A stretch of DNA of 64,000 nucleotides from Microbispora oryzae (GTDB lineage Bacteria; Actinomycetota; Actinomycetes; Streptosporangiales; Streptosporangiaceae). This document shows positions 39,583 to 49,109 of this stretch, in pieces. The notes beneath the pieces are model-generated. The model was not told the DNA's origin. It worked only from the letters and a program-made list of their open reading frames with translations, and ran no database searches. The position numbers and the translations under genes were made by a program. The stretch lies in the NCBI RefSeq assembly GCF_017896165.1, contig NZ_JAFCNB010000004.1:124001-188000 (forward strand), read 5' to 3'. Position 1 is the stretch's first letter; the number at the start of each line of letters is the position of its first letter.

Positions 39583-40125
39583 TCAGCGGGCCACGGGGCG
39601 CCGCACGTACCTGGCCCGGGCGGAGAGGTCGGCGGGCTCGGACCCCGGGCCCGGCCGGCCCTTGTACGTCCGGGCGGCCAGGACGGCGCCGGCCACGCAG
39701 CCCGTCACGAGGGCGGCGGCCGTGGCCAGACCGGTGCGTCCCGTCTCGGCGGTGCCCGCGCGCACCGCCGACCCGCGCCAGGCCCGCAGCCAGGCCGCCT
39801 CGGCCAGCGCGTCCAGCAGGTACGTCGGACGGATCCGGCCCATGGGCACGTAGGTGAGGTCGACGGCCAGCAGCGTGGCGGCCGTGGCCATGCCGATCCT
39901 GCGGGCGTGCTGGACGCCCTCGGGAGTGGAGGCCGCCCGGAGCTGGGTCCAGCCCACTCCCACCAGCAGCCCGGCGACGGTGCGCTCCAGCCACCGATCG
40001 GCCTTCTGGCCGAAGACCGTCTCGAAGCTCGGGCGGTGCATCAGCGGCCACAGCCCACCGGCGATGTTGAAGAGCCCATGGGCGCGGGCCAGAGCCACGG
40101 CGCCCCTGCCGTCCTGGGTTTCCAT
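39583..40125 (-). CDS. Hypothetical membrane protein
   Basis: 180 residues from the ATG at 40125. I do not recognise a named family. It begins METQDGRGAVALARAHGLFN, has hydrophobic stretches TVAGLLVGVGWTQL, GMATAATLLAVDLTYVPMG and AAALVTGCVAGAVLAA, and ends in a basic tail. The middle motif (RRIGMATAATLLAVDLTYVP, then GRIRPTYLLDALAEAAWL) suggests a multi-pass protein. It is convergent with the SPW gene and divergent from the GH1 beta-glucosidase. Function unknown. Confidence 0.7.
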   Translation of the reverse strand: METQDGRGAVALARAHGLFNIAGGLWPLMHRPSFETVFGQKADRWLERTVAGLLVGVGWTQLRAASTPEGVQHARRIGMATAATLLAVDLTYVPMGRIRPTYLLDALAEAAWLRAWRGSAVRAGTAETGRTGLATAAALVTGCVAGAVLAARTYKGRPGPGSEPADLSARARYVRRPVAR

Positions 40126-40255
40126 AGGCGGTCGATGCCCCCGGCCGATTCCGGCAAAACCCCCATCGGGAGCCGCCCTTTTCCACCCCGCCCCGGCTGA
40201 CCTGCCGATATCCGGCCCCCGGCCGGACCGGCGTCGCCCGCCCGCGATCGGTGGC

Positions 40256-40308
40256 TTGACAGTGACCGCCCGGCCGCGACACGCTCTCCCGTGCGGAGAG
40301 CGCTCTCC
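40256..40308 (+). promoter_or_regulatory. Promoter region and LacI-type operator of the beta-glucosidase
   Basis: A TTGACA lies at 40256-40261; the -10 box is weak (around 40279-40284). Immediately downstream is the perfect 14-bp palindrome GGAGAGCGCTCTCC at 40295-40308, 54 bp before the ATG. The same palindrome occurs upstream of the lacI-family gene at 42844-42857. The arrangement fits repression by a LacI-family protein bound just after the transcription start. Confidence 0.85.
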
Positions 40309-40362
40309 GACGGGCTCCCGGTGGCCCCAGGTCGCCGCCACGACCAGAAGGAGAACCGCCAC

Positions 40363-41736
<1,374 letters not shown>

Positions 41737-41742
41737 CCGGCC

Positions 41743-41772
41743 CCGCGTGACGGGCCCGGGCCCGTCACGCGG
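41743..41772. terminator. 30-bp perfect palindrome between convergent GH1 and LacI genes
   Basis: Two 15-base arms (41743-41757 and 41758-41772) are exact reverse complements with no spacer. The palindrome fills the gap between the two stop codons and overlaps the last codons of the lacI-family gene. A bidirectional terminator is the simplest reading. Confidence 0.75.
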
Positions 41773-42799
41773 ACCCCCGGACCACCAGGGTGGGACGGAA
41801 GACGCGCGAGGTCGCCTCCAGGCCCGGATCGTCGACGTGGGCGAGCAGCAGCCGGGCCATCTCGGCCGCCATCTCCTCCATGGGCTGCCGCACGGTGGTC
41901 AGCGGAGGCAGGCACTGGGCGGCCGCGGGGGCGTCGTCGAAGCCGACCACCGCCACGTCCTCGGGCACCCGCAGGCCCCGGTCGCGCAGCGCGCGCAGGG
42001 CCCCCTCGGCCATCAGGTCGTTGGCCGCGAACACCCCGTCGAGGCCGGGATGGTCCGCGATCAGCCGGCGCATCGCCGACTCTCCGCCCGTGACGCTGAA
42101 GTCGCCCTCGGCGTCGGGCACGTACGGGTGCCCGCTCCTGGCCATGGCCTCCCGGAAGCCCGACAGCCGGTCCTGGCTCGCGGGCAGTCCGGGCGGTCCG
42201 GAGATCGTGGCCACCCGGCGGCGTCCGCGCTCCACGAGGCGGCCGGCGGCCAGCGCCGCGCCCAGCCGCTGGTCCAGGTCCACGTAGCTGATCGGGACGG
42301 GCCGCGCGGGCCGTCCCCACAACACCGCCGGCACGCCGGCGGCCGCGAGCAGCCCCGGCAGCGGGTCCTCACCGTGGGCCGACACGACGAGCGCGCCGTC
42401 GGCGCTGCCCTGCCGGATGAAGGCGATCACCTCGTCGCGTGCCTCGGGCGTCTCGGCCAGCATCAGCACCGGGTGGACGGCCCGGGGACGCAGGAAGCCC
42501 AGGATCCCGCCGGCGACCCGGCCGAAGAACGGGTCGGCGAAGACACGCGCCTCGGACGGCCGTTCGTCGCCCGCTCCCGAGACGACCAGCGCGACCGCTC
42601 CCGCCCGCCGGGTGACGAGCGACCGGGCGGCCCTGTTGGGGACGTAGCCGACCGTGGCGACGGCCCGGTTGACCGCCTCCTGGATCTCCGGCGCCACGTT
42701 GCGGATCCCGTTGATCACCCGGGAGACGGTGGCCCGGGAGACTCCGGCCACCCGCGCCACGTCCTCCAGAGTGGGGGAGCCCGGGAGATCGGTGCTCAT
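41765..42799 (-). CDS. LacI-family transcriptional repressor
   Basis: 344 residues from the ATG at 42799; six more in-frame codons lie upstream. The N-terminal helix-turn-helix is PTLEDVARVAGVSRATVSRV, followed by the hinge NRAARSLVTRRAGAVALVV. The periplasmic-binding-like effector domain contains DGALVVSAHGEDP and DGVFAANDLMAEGALRAL, then VAVVGFDDAPAAAQCLPPLT. It is convergent with the GH1 gene. The palindrome GGAGAGCGCTCTCC found both before GH1 and before this gene makes control of GH1 plus autoregulation very likely. A beta-glucoside such as cellobiose would be the natural inducer, but this is inference. Confidence 0.94.
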   Translation of the reverse strand: MSTDLPGSPTLEDVARVAGVSRATVSRVINGIRNVAPEIQEAVNRAVATVGYVPNRAARSLVTRRAGAVALVVSGAGDERPSEARVFADPFFGRVAGGILGFLRPRAVHPVLMLAETPEARDEVIAFIRQGSADGALVVSAHGEDPLPGLLAAAGVPAVLWGRPARPVPISYVDLDQRLGAALAAGRLVERGRRRVATISGPPGLPASQDRLSGFREAMARSGHPYVPDAEGDFSVTGGESAMRRLIADHPGLDGVFAANDLMAEGALRALRDRGLRVPEDVAVVGFDDAPAAAQCLPPLTTVRQPMEEMAAEMARLLLAHVDDPGLEATSRVFRPTLVVRGSA

Positions 42800-42808
42800 G
42801 CCGCCCAT

Positions 42809-42832
42809 TAATACCACGCGCTATAACATGCG
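42809..42832. repeat. 12-bp direct repeat upstream of the LacI gene
   Basis: Two near-identical 12-bp units around GCGCTATAAC and GCGCTATTAC lie between the lacI-family start and its operator. They are AT-richer than the surroundings and overlap the expected promoter. Confidence 0.5.
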
Positions 42833-42835
42833 CTA

Positions 42836-43678
42836 TTACAGCGGGAGAGCGCTCTCCGAGAACTGTCGTGCCGCCGCGGGCCCGGGTCCCCGGCGGCCCA
42901 GCCGCTCCAGCGGAAGGAAGGCGGTCAGGCAGATCACGTGCGGCAGGAAGTGGATCGTGATCGTCGCCCAGGTGATCAGATGGAAGCCGAGAAAGAACGC
43001 CACCCCGGCGTACAGCCACCGGCCGCGCAGGAGAAACAGGACCGGTGAGGCCGTCTCGGCGAGCAGGATCCCCCACTGGGCGAACCAGAGCAGGTTCGGC
43101 ACGCCCGCGAAGAAGACGCCGAGGAAGGTGCCCCGCCGGCTGACGGCCCAGGCGAAGGTGGCGCCGTTCGGCCACTCCCAGCCGCCCCACCGGATCTTGG
43201 CGTAGGCCGACAGGAAGTACGTCGCCACCACCGCGACCTGGACGCAGCGCACCGCCCAGCCGGCGGCCTGCCTCCCGCCTCCGGGGGTGACCGTGGGCAG
43301 CACCCACAGGGCCGTGATCAGCGCCAGGTGGTCGTGGTCGACCTTGCCGTACGACATGGCCAGCAGGGCCCAGTAGAGATATCCCGCCGCCACGGTGTAT
43401 CCGGCGGCACGCGGCAGCCGTCCCGCGGCGGCCGTCAGAGCCGCGACCACGACCACGGCGAAGAGCGCCGGCACCAGCACCGGCCCCGCCCCGGGCAGGT
43501 GGAGCAGCCGCGCCAGCAACACCGGCTGGTAGGCGGAGGCCGTCTGCGTGTGGCCGAGCACGCTGCCGGTGAAGAGGAGCATGTCGAGCGGCAGGAAGAG
43601 ATAGACGATCCGCCGGAGCACGGTCACCCGCCGCGGGTCGGCCGGGGCGAACCACCAGCGGGTCAGCGCACCACCCAT
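42836..43678 (-). CDS. HTTM-domain membrane protein
   Basis: 280 residues with about eight hydrophobic segments. It resembles the HTTM/vitamin K-dependent carboxylase-like membrane domain common in actinobacteria: RRIVYLFLPLDMLLFTGSV, MSYGKVDHDHLALITALW, VATYFLSAYAKIRWGGWEW and LGFHLITWATITIHFLPHVI. The catalytic activity is unknown. Its start overlaps the stop of the upstream gene by 16 bp, so the two are translationally coupled. Its last codons contain the LacI operator palindrome at 42844-42857. Confidence 0.8.
   Translation of the reverse strand: MGGALTRWWFAPADPRRVTVLRRIVYLFLPLDMLLFTGSVLGHTQTASAYQPVLLARLLHLPGAGPVLVPALFAVVVVAALTAAAGRLPRAAGYTVAAGYLYWALLAMSYGKVDHDHLALITALWVLPTVTPGGGRQAAGWAVRCVQVAVVATYFLSAYAKIRWGGWEWPNGATFAWAVSRRGTFLGVFFAGVPNLLWFAQWGILLAETASPVLFLLRGRWLYAGVAFFLGFHLITWATITIHFLPHVICLTAFLPLERLGRRGPGPAAARQFSESALPL
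42844..42857. promoter_or_regulatory. LacI-type operator upstream of the lacI-family gene
   Basis: The perfect palindrome GGAGAGCGCTCTCC, identical to the one before the GH1 gene, lies 45 bp upstream of the repressor start and inside the 3' end of the HTTM gene. Confidence 0.88.
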
Positions 43679-44121
43679 GACACCCGCTCCTGTGCGTACG
43701 TGCGGTCGGGGACCCTGTTCCGGAGCGTGACGACCTTCGTCATCACGTGCAGCGCCGTGAGCCGCGGATCATGGGGGCGCAGGCGCGCGTGCGCCTCGGC
43801 GAGCTGCTGCAGCAGCTCGGGCCGCCGGATGAAGCGGCCGAGCTGGCCCTCCAGCTCGGCCCGCCGGATGCCGACGTACTGCGGCTCGATCGGCACCTCG
43901 ACGCGTGCCCCGGCGGCCGTGTCGGCCTCCAGGAAGAGCGAGTGGATCTCGCCGTCGGGCGGGATGCTGAAGGCATACTGGACCATTGGGCCCAGCGGGA
44001 AGAGATCGTCGTCGCCGGCCACCGTGCCGTAGCCGAGCACCGCGAGAGCGGCCCCCGTGGCGGCCAGCCGCCACACCCGCCCGCCCCGTGCCAGGGTCGT
44101 CGTGCCGTCGGACCCGTTCAT
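43663..44121 (-). CDS. Hypothetical membrane-anchored protein, partner of the HTTM protein
   Basis: 152 residues. One N-terminal membrane segment (VWRLAATGAALAVLGYGTVA) is followed by an external domain with FPLGPMVQYAFSIPPDGEIH and LEADTAAGARVEVPIEPQYV. I do not know a name for this family. The start MNGSDGTTTLARGG suggests a short cytoplasmic tail. It overlaps the HTTM gene by 16 bp, so a joint function at the membrane is likely. Confidence 0.75.
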   Translation of the reverse strand: MNGSDGTTTLARGGRVWRLAATGAALAVLGYGTVAGDDDLFPLGPMVQYAFSIPPDGEIHSLFLEADTAAGARVEVPIEPQYVGIRRAELEGQLGRFIRRPELLQQLAEAHARLRPHDPRLTALHVMTKVVTLRNRVPDRTYAQERVSWVVR

Positions 44122-44347
44122 GATCGGGAACGTAGCACCGGAAACCGCGCGGGTGAGGACTTATGACGAAACGGTGTCGGCCGCGGACGCGGCCGCGCAG
44201 GTGACGGCGGGTGATCTAACGGGAAATGCCGCAGACCTCATGCCGCTGACCACGCCGCGGGCCATTCCACCGGCCACGTTCCCGGCCATTCCACCGGTCA
44301 CGCCGCCGGCCCCGCCCGACGCCCGCCCGGCGGGATGTGGTTGGGTC

Positions 44348-45136
44348 GTGGCCGTGTTCGTCGAGTCGCTGGGGCTGATCGGTGCCGGGATCCTGGCCGG
44401 GGTGGCCGGGACCGTGGTGAGCGTCGCCTCGCTCGTGTCATATCCGGCGCTGCTGGCCTTCGGGCTGCCCCCGCTGACCGCGAACGTCACCAACACGGTC
44501 GCCCTGCTGTTCACCGGTCTGGGGGCGGCCGCCGGATCCCGGCCGGAACTGGCCGGTCAGGCGCGCCTCGTCGGGCGGCTGGGACTGGTGACGGCGGCGG
44601 GCGGCGCCACCGGGGCGGTGCTGCTGCTGGTCACGCCGTCCGAGGCCTTCGGGGCGATCGCCCCGTGGCTCATCGGGGCCGCCTCGCTGCTCCTTCTCCG
44701 GCCGCTCAGGCTCGGCCGGCCGGGGCTCGGCGGTGGCGCCGGCGGTGGCCTCGCTGGGGACATCGGCGGCGGCATGGGTTTCGCCCTGCGCGCGGCCCTC
44801 TTCCTCACCGCCGTCTACCTCGGATATTTCGGGGCCGCGGGCGGCATCCTGATGTTCGCCGTCCTCACCGCCGTCCTCGACCAGGTGCCCGCCCGCGTCA
44901 ACGCGGTCAAGAACGTGGTGACGGCCGCCGCCAACGGCGTCGCCGCCGTTGAGCTGGCCCTGTTCGGGCCGGTCCGGTGGTCGGCGGCCGTACCGCTCGC
45001 CGTGGGCTTCCTGGTGGGCGGCTGGGTCGGCCCCGCGGTCGCCCGGCGGCTGCCGGGCGCGTCGCTGCGGGTGCTGGCGGCGGTCTGCGGGGCGGCGCTC
45101 GCGATCAAGCTCGGGATCGACGCCTACGGCGGCTGA
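44348..45136 (+). CDS. TSUP (TauE/SafE) family anion permease
   Basis: About 262 residues if the GTG at 44348 is used, the usual size of the family. Longer starts, such as an ATG at 44240, would add a Pro/Ala-rich segment encoded by a repeated AIPPATFPAIPPVT region. The sequence has two similar halves of membrane helices: VAGTVVSVASLVSYPALLAF and TANVTNTVALLFTGLGAAAG in the first, LGYFGAAGGILMFAVLTAVL and ARVNAVKNVVTAAANGVAAV in the second. TSUP permeases move sulfite, sulfonates or related anions; the substrate here is unknown. Confidence 0.85.
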   Translation: MAVFVESLGLIGAGILAGVAGTVVSVASLVSYPALLAFGLPPLTANVTNTVALLFTGLGAAAGSRPELAGQARLVGRLGLVTAAGGATGAVLLLVTPSEAFGAIAPWLIGAASLLLLRPLRLGRPGLGGGAGGGLAGDIGGGMGFALRAALFLTAVYLGYFGAAGGILMFAVLTAVLDQVPARVNAVKNVVTAAANGVAAVELALFGPVRWSAAVPLAVGFLVGGWVGPAVARRLPGASLRVLAAVCGAALAIKLGIDAYGG

Positions 45137-45220
45137 CCGCGCCCGGCGACCTCAGACGCAATCAGCCGGAGAGCCGATCCGAACCGGTGGACGCGGGGAG
45201 AGCCGGGAACCGAGAGGGTC

Positions 45221-45379
45221 CTACCGCCGGTCGGCCACTTCGGCGTGCCGGGCGCGGAGCCGTTCTCTGATCTCCTCCGGCGTGTAGGCACGCCTGCGGC
45301 GCTCCGCCCGGGCGATCACCACACCTGTCGCCGCGACCCCGGCGAAAGCCGCCAGGCCCAGTACTTTCCACCAGCGCAT
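45221..45379 (-). CDS. Small single-pass membrane protein
   Basis: 52 residues from the ATG at 45379 to the TAG at 45221. A membrane segment (MRWWKVLGLAAFAGVAATGV) is followed by a basic, helical tail (ARAERRRRAYTPEEIRERLR). The N-terminus begins 17 bp from the divergent start of the gene at 45397. The end YTPEEIRERLRARHAEV recurs in small actinobacterial proteins I have no name for. The coherent membrane-plus-helix layout makes it more likely than chance to be real. Confidence 0.6.
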   Translation of the reverse strand: MRWWKVLGLAAFAGVAATGVVIARAERRRRAYTPEEIRERLRARHAEVADRR

Positions 45380-45396
45380 GTGCCTAGGCTACTGGC

Positions 45397-46053
45397 GTGC
45401 CCGATACACGGATAAGTCTTGACGAAGCCATCGAGCTCAGCCGGACCGGCGATGTGTGGGTCTTCCGAGGGCGTTCCATCCCAGACCGGGCCATTCAGGT
45501 CACGACGAACAGTCCCGTCAACCACGTCGGCATGGCGGTCGTCATCGAGGACCTGCCCCCGCTCATGTGGCACGCCGAGCTGGGACGGTCTCTGCCCGAC
45601 CTGTGGTCGGGCACCCATCAGCGCGGCGTCCAGCTGCACGATCTGCGCGACGCGGTGTGCGTCTGGGCCGGCCGGTACGGCCAGCGGGCGTGGCTGCGCC
45701 AGCTGGAGCCGCCCGCGAGCGCGGAGATGGAGAACGCCGCCCTGCGCGCGATCGCCCGGCTCGACGGGACGCCGTTCCCCTCGACGGCCCGGCTGGCGGG
45801 CCGGTGGCTGCGCGGGCGGCTGCCCGCCCTGCGCCGCGGCGGGTACGACTCGGCCCTGGAGACCGCCTACTGCGCGGAGGTCGTGGCCGTCACCTACGAG
45901 GCGATGGGCCTGCTGCCGCCCGGCCGCCGGCCCAACTGGTACGACCCCGGCCGGTTCTGGAGCGGCGACGATCTGGACCTGTCCGGCGGCGCCAGGCTGG
46001 GCGGGGAGATCGCCGTGGACATCCCTGTTCGGGAGGGGAGTCGGGGGGAGTAA
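45397..46053 (+). CDS. Permuted NlpC/P60 (YiiX/YebB-like) cysteine hydrolase-like protein
   Basis: 218 residues from a GTG. His 43 in VNHVGMAVVIEDLP comes before Cys 159 in ETAYCAEVVAVTYEAMGLL, the order of circularly permuted papain-like NlpC/P60 proteins. DVWVFRGRSIPDRAIQVTT at the start also fits this group. No signal peptide is seen. Such proteins may act on lipid or peptide amide or ester bonds; the substrate is unknown. Confidence 0.65.
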   Translation: MPDTRISLDEAIELSRTGDVWVFRGRSIPDRAIQVTTNSPVNHVGMAVVIEDLPPLMWHAELGRSLPDLWSGTHQRGVQLHDLRDAVCVWAGRYGQRAWLRQLEPPASAEMENAALRAIARLDGTPFPSTARLAGRWLRGRLPALRRGGYDSALETAYCAEVVAVTYEAMGLLPPGRRPNWYDPGRFWSGDDLDLSGGARLGGEIAVDIPVREGSRGE

Positions 46054-46150
46054 GGCCGCACGGAAAGAATTTCACCGGCTCGTCAACCTTCCGCGCAAGC
46101 GGCGCGTCAGGTGTAGGCACCGTTCGTCGAGACGCGGAGGGCACCACCCC

Positions 46151-46369
46151 ATGCCTACTCCTGAGATCAGAAACGAAGGTTTCACCGGGCACCGGAGCCG
46201 CCAGGCCCACGACGTGCTCGACGCCCTGCGCCGGCAGGGCCCGGAGGCGGTGCAGGAGGAGACACTCCGGATGAAGGCGGAGTTCGTGCGGCTGTACGGC
46301 TGGGAGGGGTACCAGCGGGTCATGGCCAAGATGGAGAGCGACCTGGCGCGGCTACTCGGGCCGCGCTGA
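46151..46369 (+). CDS. Small hypothetical protein
   Basis: 72 residues from the ATG at 46151. It is charged and helical (SRQAHDVLDALRRQGPEAV, LRMKAEFVRLYGWEGYQRVM). It lacks membrane segments and any motif I can name. It lies about 100 bp after the permuted hydrolase on the same strand. The even amino-acid pattern and ATG start make it plausible, but no strong ribosome site is visible. Confidence 0.55.
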   Translation: MPTPEIRNEGFTGHRSRQAHDVLDALRRQGPEAVQEETLRMKAEFVRLYGWEGYQRVMAKMESDLARLLGPR

Positions 46370-46537
46370 CGCCCGGCGCAGGGCCCGCCCGGCGGCCGCC
46401 GGGAGCTGAAAGTTGCACGTGCCGGGAGCGTGAGGGCGCAGTTCAGCGGGCCGTGGCCGGCGGTCGTCCTTGACCGGGCCGCGGCCGGGCCGCGACCATC
46501 GCCGGGTTCGGAGCAGGACCTGACCGCAGGGAGCCCC

Positions 46538-47887
46538 ATGTCCGGCCACGCACCCTTCACCTGGAGCCGCGCCCGGCTGTTCGCCGTCGTCGCCGTGCTG
46601 CTGTCCGCCTGGCTCGCCTCGGGTGGGCTCCCGGCCGCCGCGGTCGCCGACCCGCCCGCGCCCGTCACCGGCAACGCCACCTACTTCGACGCGCTTGGCT
46701 CGCCGTACGGCGGCTGTGGCCTGCCGCAGTCGGAGATCGACTCGCAGGACTTCGTCGCGCTCAACGTGTACGACACGCCCGGCGACTACTCGTTCTATCC
46801 ACGACCGCTGACCGGGGCGAACGCCTCGAAGACCGGCATGTGGAACAACGGGCTCAACTGCGGCCGGTACGTGAAGGTGACCATCGCCGACTACTGCACG
46901 GGCGTCAACGACGGCGCGGCCGGGCAGGCGTTCTGCCGCAACGGCGCGTGGACGCAGGACGCCTACAACGGGGCGACCCTGACCATGCTGGTCGCCGACA
47001 GCTGCGGCGACACGAACGCCTGGTGCCGGGACGACCGCTACCACCTCGACCTGTCCAAGCCGTCGCTCAACCAGTTCGTCAAGAACGGCGCCCCGGTCGG
47101 CGACATGTACCCGAACCACTGGAACAACCGGCATATCACCTGGTCGTTCGTCCCGGCCCCCGACTACTCGGGTGACATCAGGATCGGCTTCATGCAGGGC
47201 GCCCAGGCCTACTGGCCCGCCATCGCCGTCTCCCACCTCGCCAACGGCATCCACGGGGTCGAGTACTACGCGGACGGCTCCTGGCGGCCGGCCCAGATGA
47301 ACGGCGACATGGGCCAGTCGTACATCATCGGCGGGACCACCTCCGGCTCCACCCAGTTCCAGATCCGCGTCAAGGACGTCACCGACACGCTGATCAACGG
47401 CGGCCGGGTCTACAGCTTCTCGCTGCCCGGCTCGTGCGGCTCGCGCTGCTCCGCCGCCTACACGGGGGCGGCCTACACCACCAGCGGCGGATCCGGCCCG
47501 TCCCCGTCGGCGTCCCCCTCGGTGTCGCCGTCGGTGTCTCCCTCCGCCTCCCCGTCGCCCTCCGCGAGCCCGTCCACCAGTCCCGGTACGGGCCCCTGCC
47601 AGGTCACCTACCGGGTGACGAACTCCTGGCAGGGAGGCTTCACGGCCGACGTGACCGTGAAGAACACCGGCACGACGACCTGGAACCCGTGGAAGATCAG
47701 CTGGACGATGCCCTCCGGGGTGGCTCTGAACAGCGCGTGGAACGCGGGCGTCAGCATCAGCGGCTCACGGTGGACGGCGACCGCGCCCTCCTGGGGCTCG
47801 AGCCTCGCGCCCGGCGCGTCGGCGACCTTCGGCCTCCAGGCGTCCGGCCCCTCCGACCCGGGCCCGTCCGGCTTCACCTGTTCCTGA
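46538..47887 (+). CDS. Secreted expansin-like protein with C-terminal CBM2
   Basis: 449 residues from the ATG at 46538, with AGGGAG 5 bp upstream. Signal peptide: LFAVVAVLLSAWLASGGL with cleavage near AVA-DPP. The first domain has expansin/loosenin features: GNATYFDALGSPYGGCGLPQ, SQDFVALNVYDTPGDYS, NCGRYVKVTIADYC and RYHLDLSKPSLNQF with the HxD motif. A second beta-sandwich follows (SHLANGIHGVEYYADGSWRP). A Ser/Pro linker leads to a family 2 carbohydrate-binding module (CQVTYRVTNSWQGGFTADVT). Expansins loosen cellulose networks without hydrolysis, complementing the pectinesterase at 27 kb. Confidence 0.9.
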   Translation: MSGHAPFTWSRARLFAVVAVLLSAWLASGGLPAAAVADPPAPVTGNATYFDALGSPYGGCGLPQSEIDSQDFVALNVYDTPGDYSFYPRPLTGANASKTGMWNNGLNCGRYVKVTIADYCTGVNDGAAGQAFCRNGAWTQDAYNGATLTMLVADSCGDTNAWCRDDRYHLDLSKPSLNQFVKNGAPVGDMYPNHWNNRHITWSFVPAPDYSGDIRIGFMQGAQAYWPAIAVSHLANGIHGVEYYADGSWRPAQMNGDMGQSYIIGGTTSGSTQFQIRVKDVTDTLINGGRVYSFSLPGSCGSRCSAAYTGAAYTTSGGSGPSPSASPSVSPSVSPSASPSPSASPSTSPGTGPCQVTYRVTNSWQGGFTADVTVKNTGTTTWNPWKISWTMPSGVALNSAWNAGVSISGSRWTATAPSWGSSLAPGASATFGLQASGPSDPGPSGFTCS

Positions 47888-48028
47888 CACGGCGGCCGGC
47901 GGGGCGGGCGACACGGCGGGGGCGAGAGGGGCCGCCGGCGGCACGCCGGTAGCATTCGATCACCTCGACCGAGGGCGGCCGGACGCGATCCGCGACTCGC
48001 CCGACGACCGGCCACTCCAGGAGCGACG

Positions 48029-49075
48029 ATGTCACGACCTCAGACCGGCACGCCCACGTCCGGTGACCTGGTGATCGGCGGATACACGCCGGACACCGAT
48101 GGCTCCGGGCCCGGTCTGACCGTCGTGCGCGCCGACCCGTCCGGTGGGCTGGCGCCGGTGGCGGAGGCCCCGGCGTCCGGCCCGTCGTTCGTGGTCGAGC
48201 ACCCCGAGCTGCCCCTGCTGTACGCCGTGCTTGAGCGGCCCGACGGCGGCGTGGCGGTCTTCGCCGAGGAGCCCGGCGGGCCGCGGCGGCTGGCCGAGCG
48301 TCCCAGCGGCGGCTCCTTCCCGTGTCACGTCGCGATCGACCCCGATGCGGAGTGGCTGGCGGTCGCCAACTACGGCGACGGCACGGTGGCCGCCTACCGG
48401 CTGGACGACGACGGGATGCTCGCGCCGGATCCGCTGCTGTTCCGCAACGAGGGCTCCGGGCCGGACCCGGAGCGGCAGCGGGGGCCGCACGCCCACCAGG
48501 CCGTCTTCGGGCCGGACCGGGTGCTCCACGTGACCGACCTCGGCACCGACGAGATGCGCCGCTTCCTGCCGGGCATGGTCCCGCACCCCGAAGGACCGGT
48601 ACGGCTCGCGCCGGGCAGCGGCCCTCGGCACTTCGTCCACCATCAGGAGCACTGGTACGTCACCGGGGAGCTGGACGGCACGGTCCGCGTCTACGACGAG
48701 GACTGGCGGGAGGTGGGCGGCACGGCGGCCAGCGAGAGCGGGGAGCACAACCTGCCCTCCCACATCGCGGTGTCGGCCGACGGCCGCCACCTCTACGTCG
48801 GCAACCGGGGCCCGGACACGGTGACGGTCTTCGCTCCGGACGGTCCCCGGCTGGAGCGGGTCGCGGAGGTGCCGAGCGGCGGCCACTGGCCGCGCCACTT
48901 CGCCGTGACCCCGGACCGGCTGTATGTGGCCGAGCAGCGGTCCGACGAGGTGACGGCGCTCGACCTCGTCGACGGTCTCCCGCGGGCGGGCGTGCGCGCG
49001 ATGGGGGTCGGCAGCCCCTCGTGCGTGCTCGTCCGGAGCCGTGCGACGGCCACCGGGGACGAGGGCCCGGTCTGA
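48029..49075 (+). CDS. Lactonase-family (YbhE/6-phosphogluconolactonase-like) beta-propeller
   Basis: 348 residues with CAGGAGCGACG before the ATG. The protein is a seven-bladed propeller of the PF10282 type: HPELPLLYAVLERPDGGVAVF, CHVAIDPDAEWLAVANYGDG, GPHAHQAVFGPDRVLHVTDL, PSHIAVSADGRHLYVGNRGP and HWPRHFAVTPDRLYVAEQRS. Members include 6-phosphogluconolactonase and muconate-type lactonases; the exact substrate is uncertain. A 13-bp duplication spans its stop codon. Confidence 0.9.
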   Translation: MSRPQTGTPTSGDLVIGGYTPDTDGSGPGLTVVRADPSGGLAPVAEAPASGPSFVVEHPELPLLYAVLERPDGGVAVFAEEPGGPRRLAERPSGGSFPCHVAIDPDAEWLAVANYGDGTVAAYRLDDDGMLAPDPLLFRNEGSGPDPERQRGPHAHQAVFGPDRVLHVTDLGTDEMRRFLPGMVPHPEGPVRLAPGSGPRHFVHHQEHWYVTGELDGTVRVYDEDWREVGGTAASESGEHNLPSHIAVSADGRHLYVGNRGPDTVTVFAPDGPRLERVAEVPSGGHWPRHFAVTPDRLYVAEQRSDEVTALDLVDGLPRAGVRAMGVGSPSCVLVRSRATATGDEGPV

Positions 49076-49094
49076 CGGCCGGGTCTGACGGCCG
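49069..49094 (+). repeat. 13-bp tandem duplication across the lactonase stop codon
   Basis: GGTCTGACGGCCG occurs twice in a row (49069-49081 and 49082-49094), with a third degenerate copy after it. The TGA within the first copy is the lactonase stop. Confidence 0.9.
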
Positions 49095-49109
49095 GGCTTG
49101 ACCGGGGCG

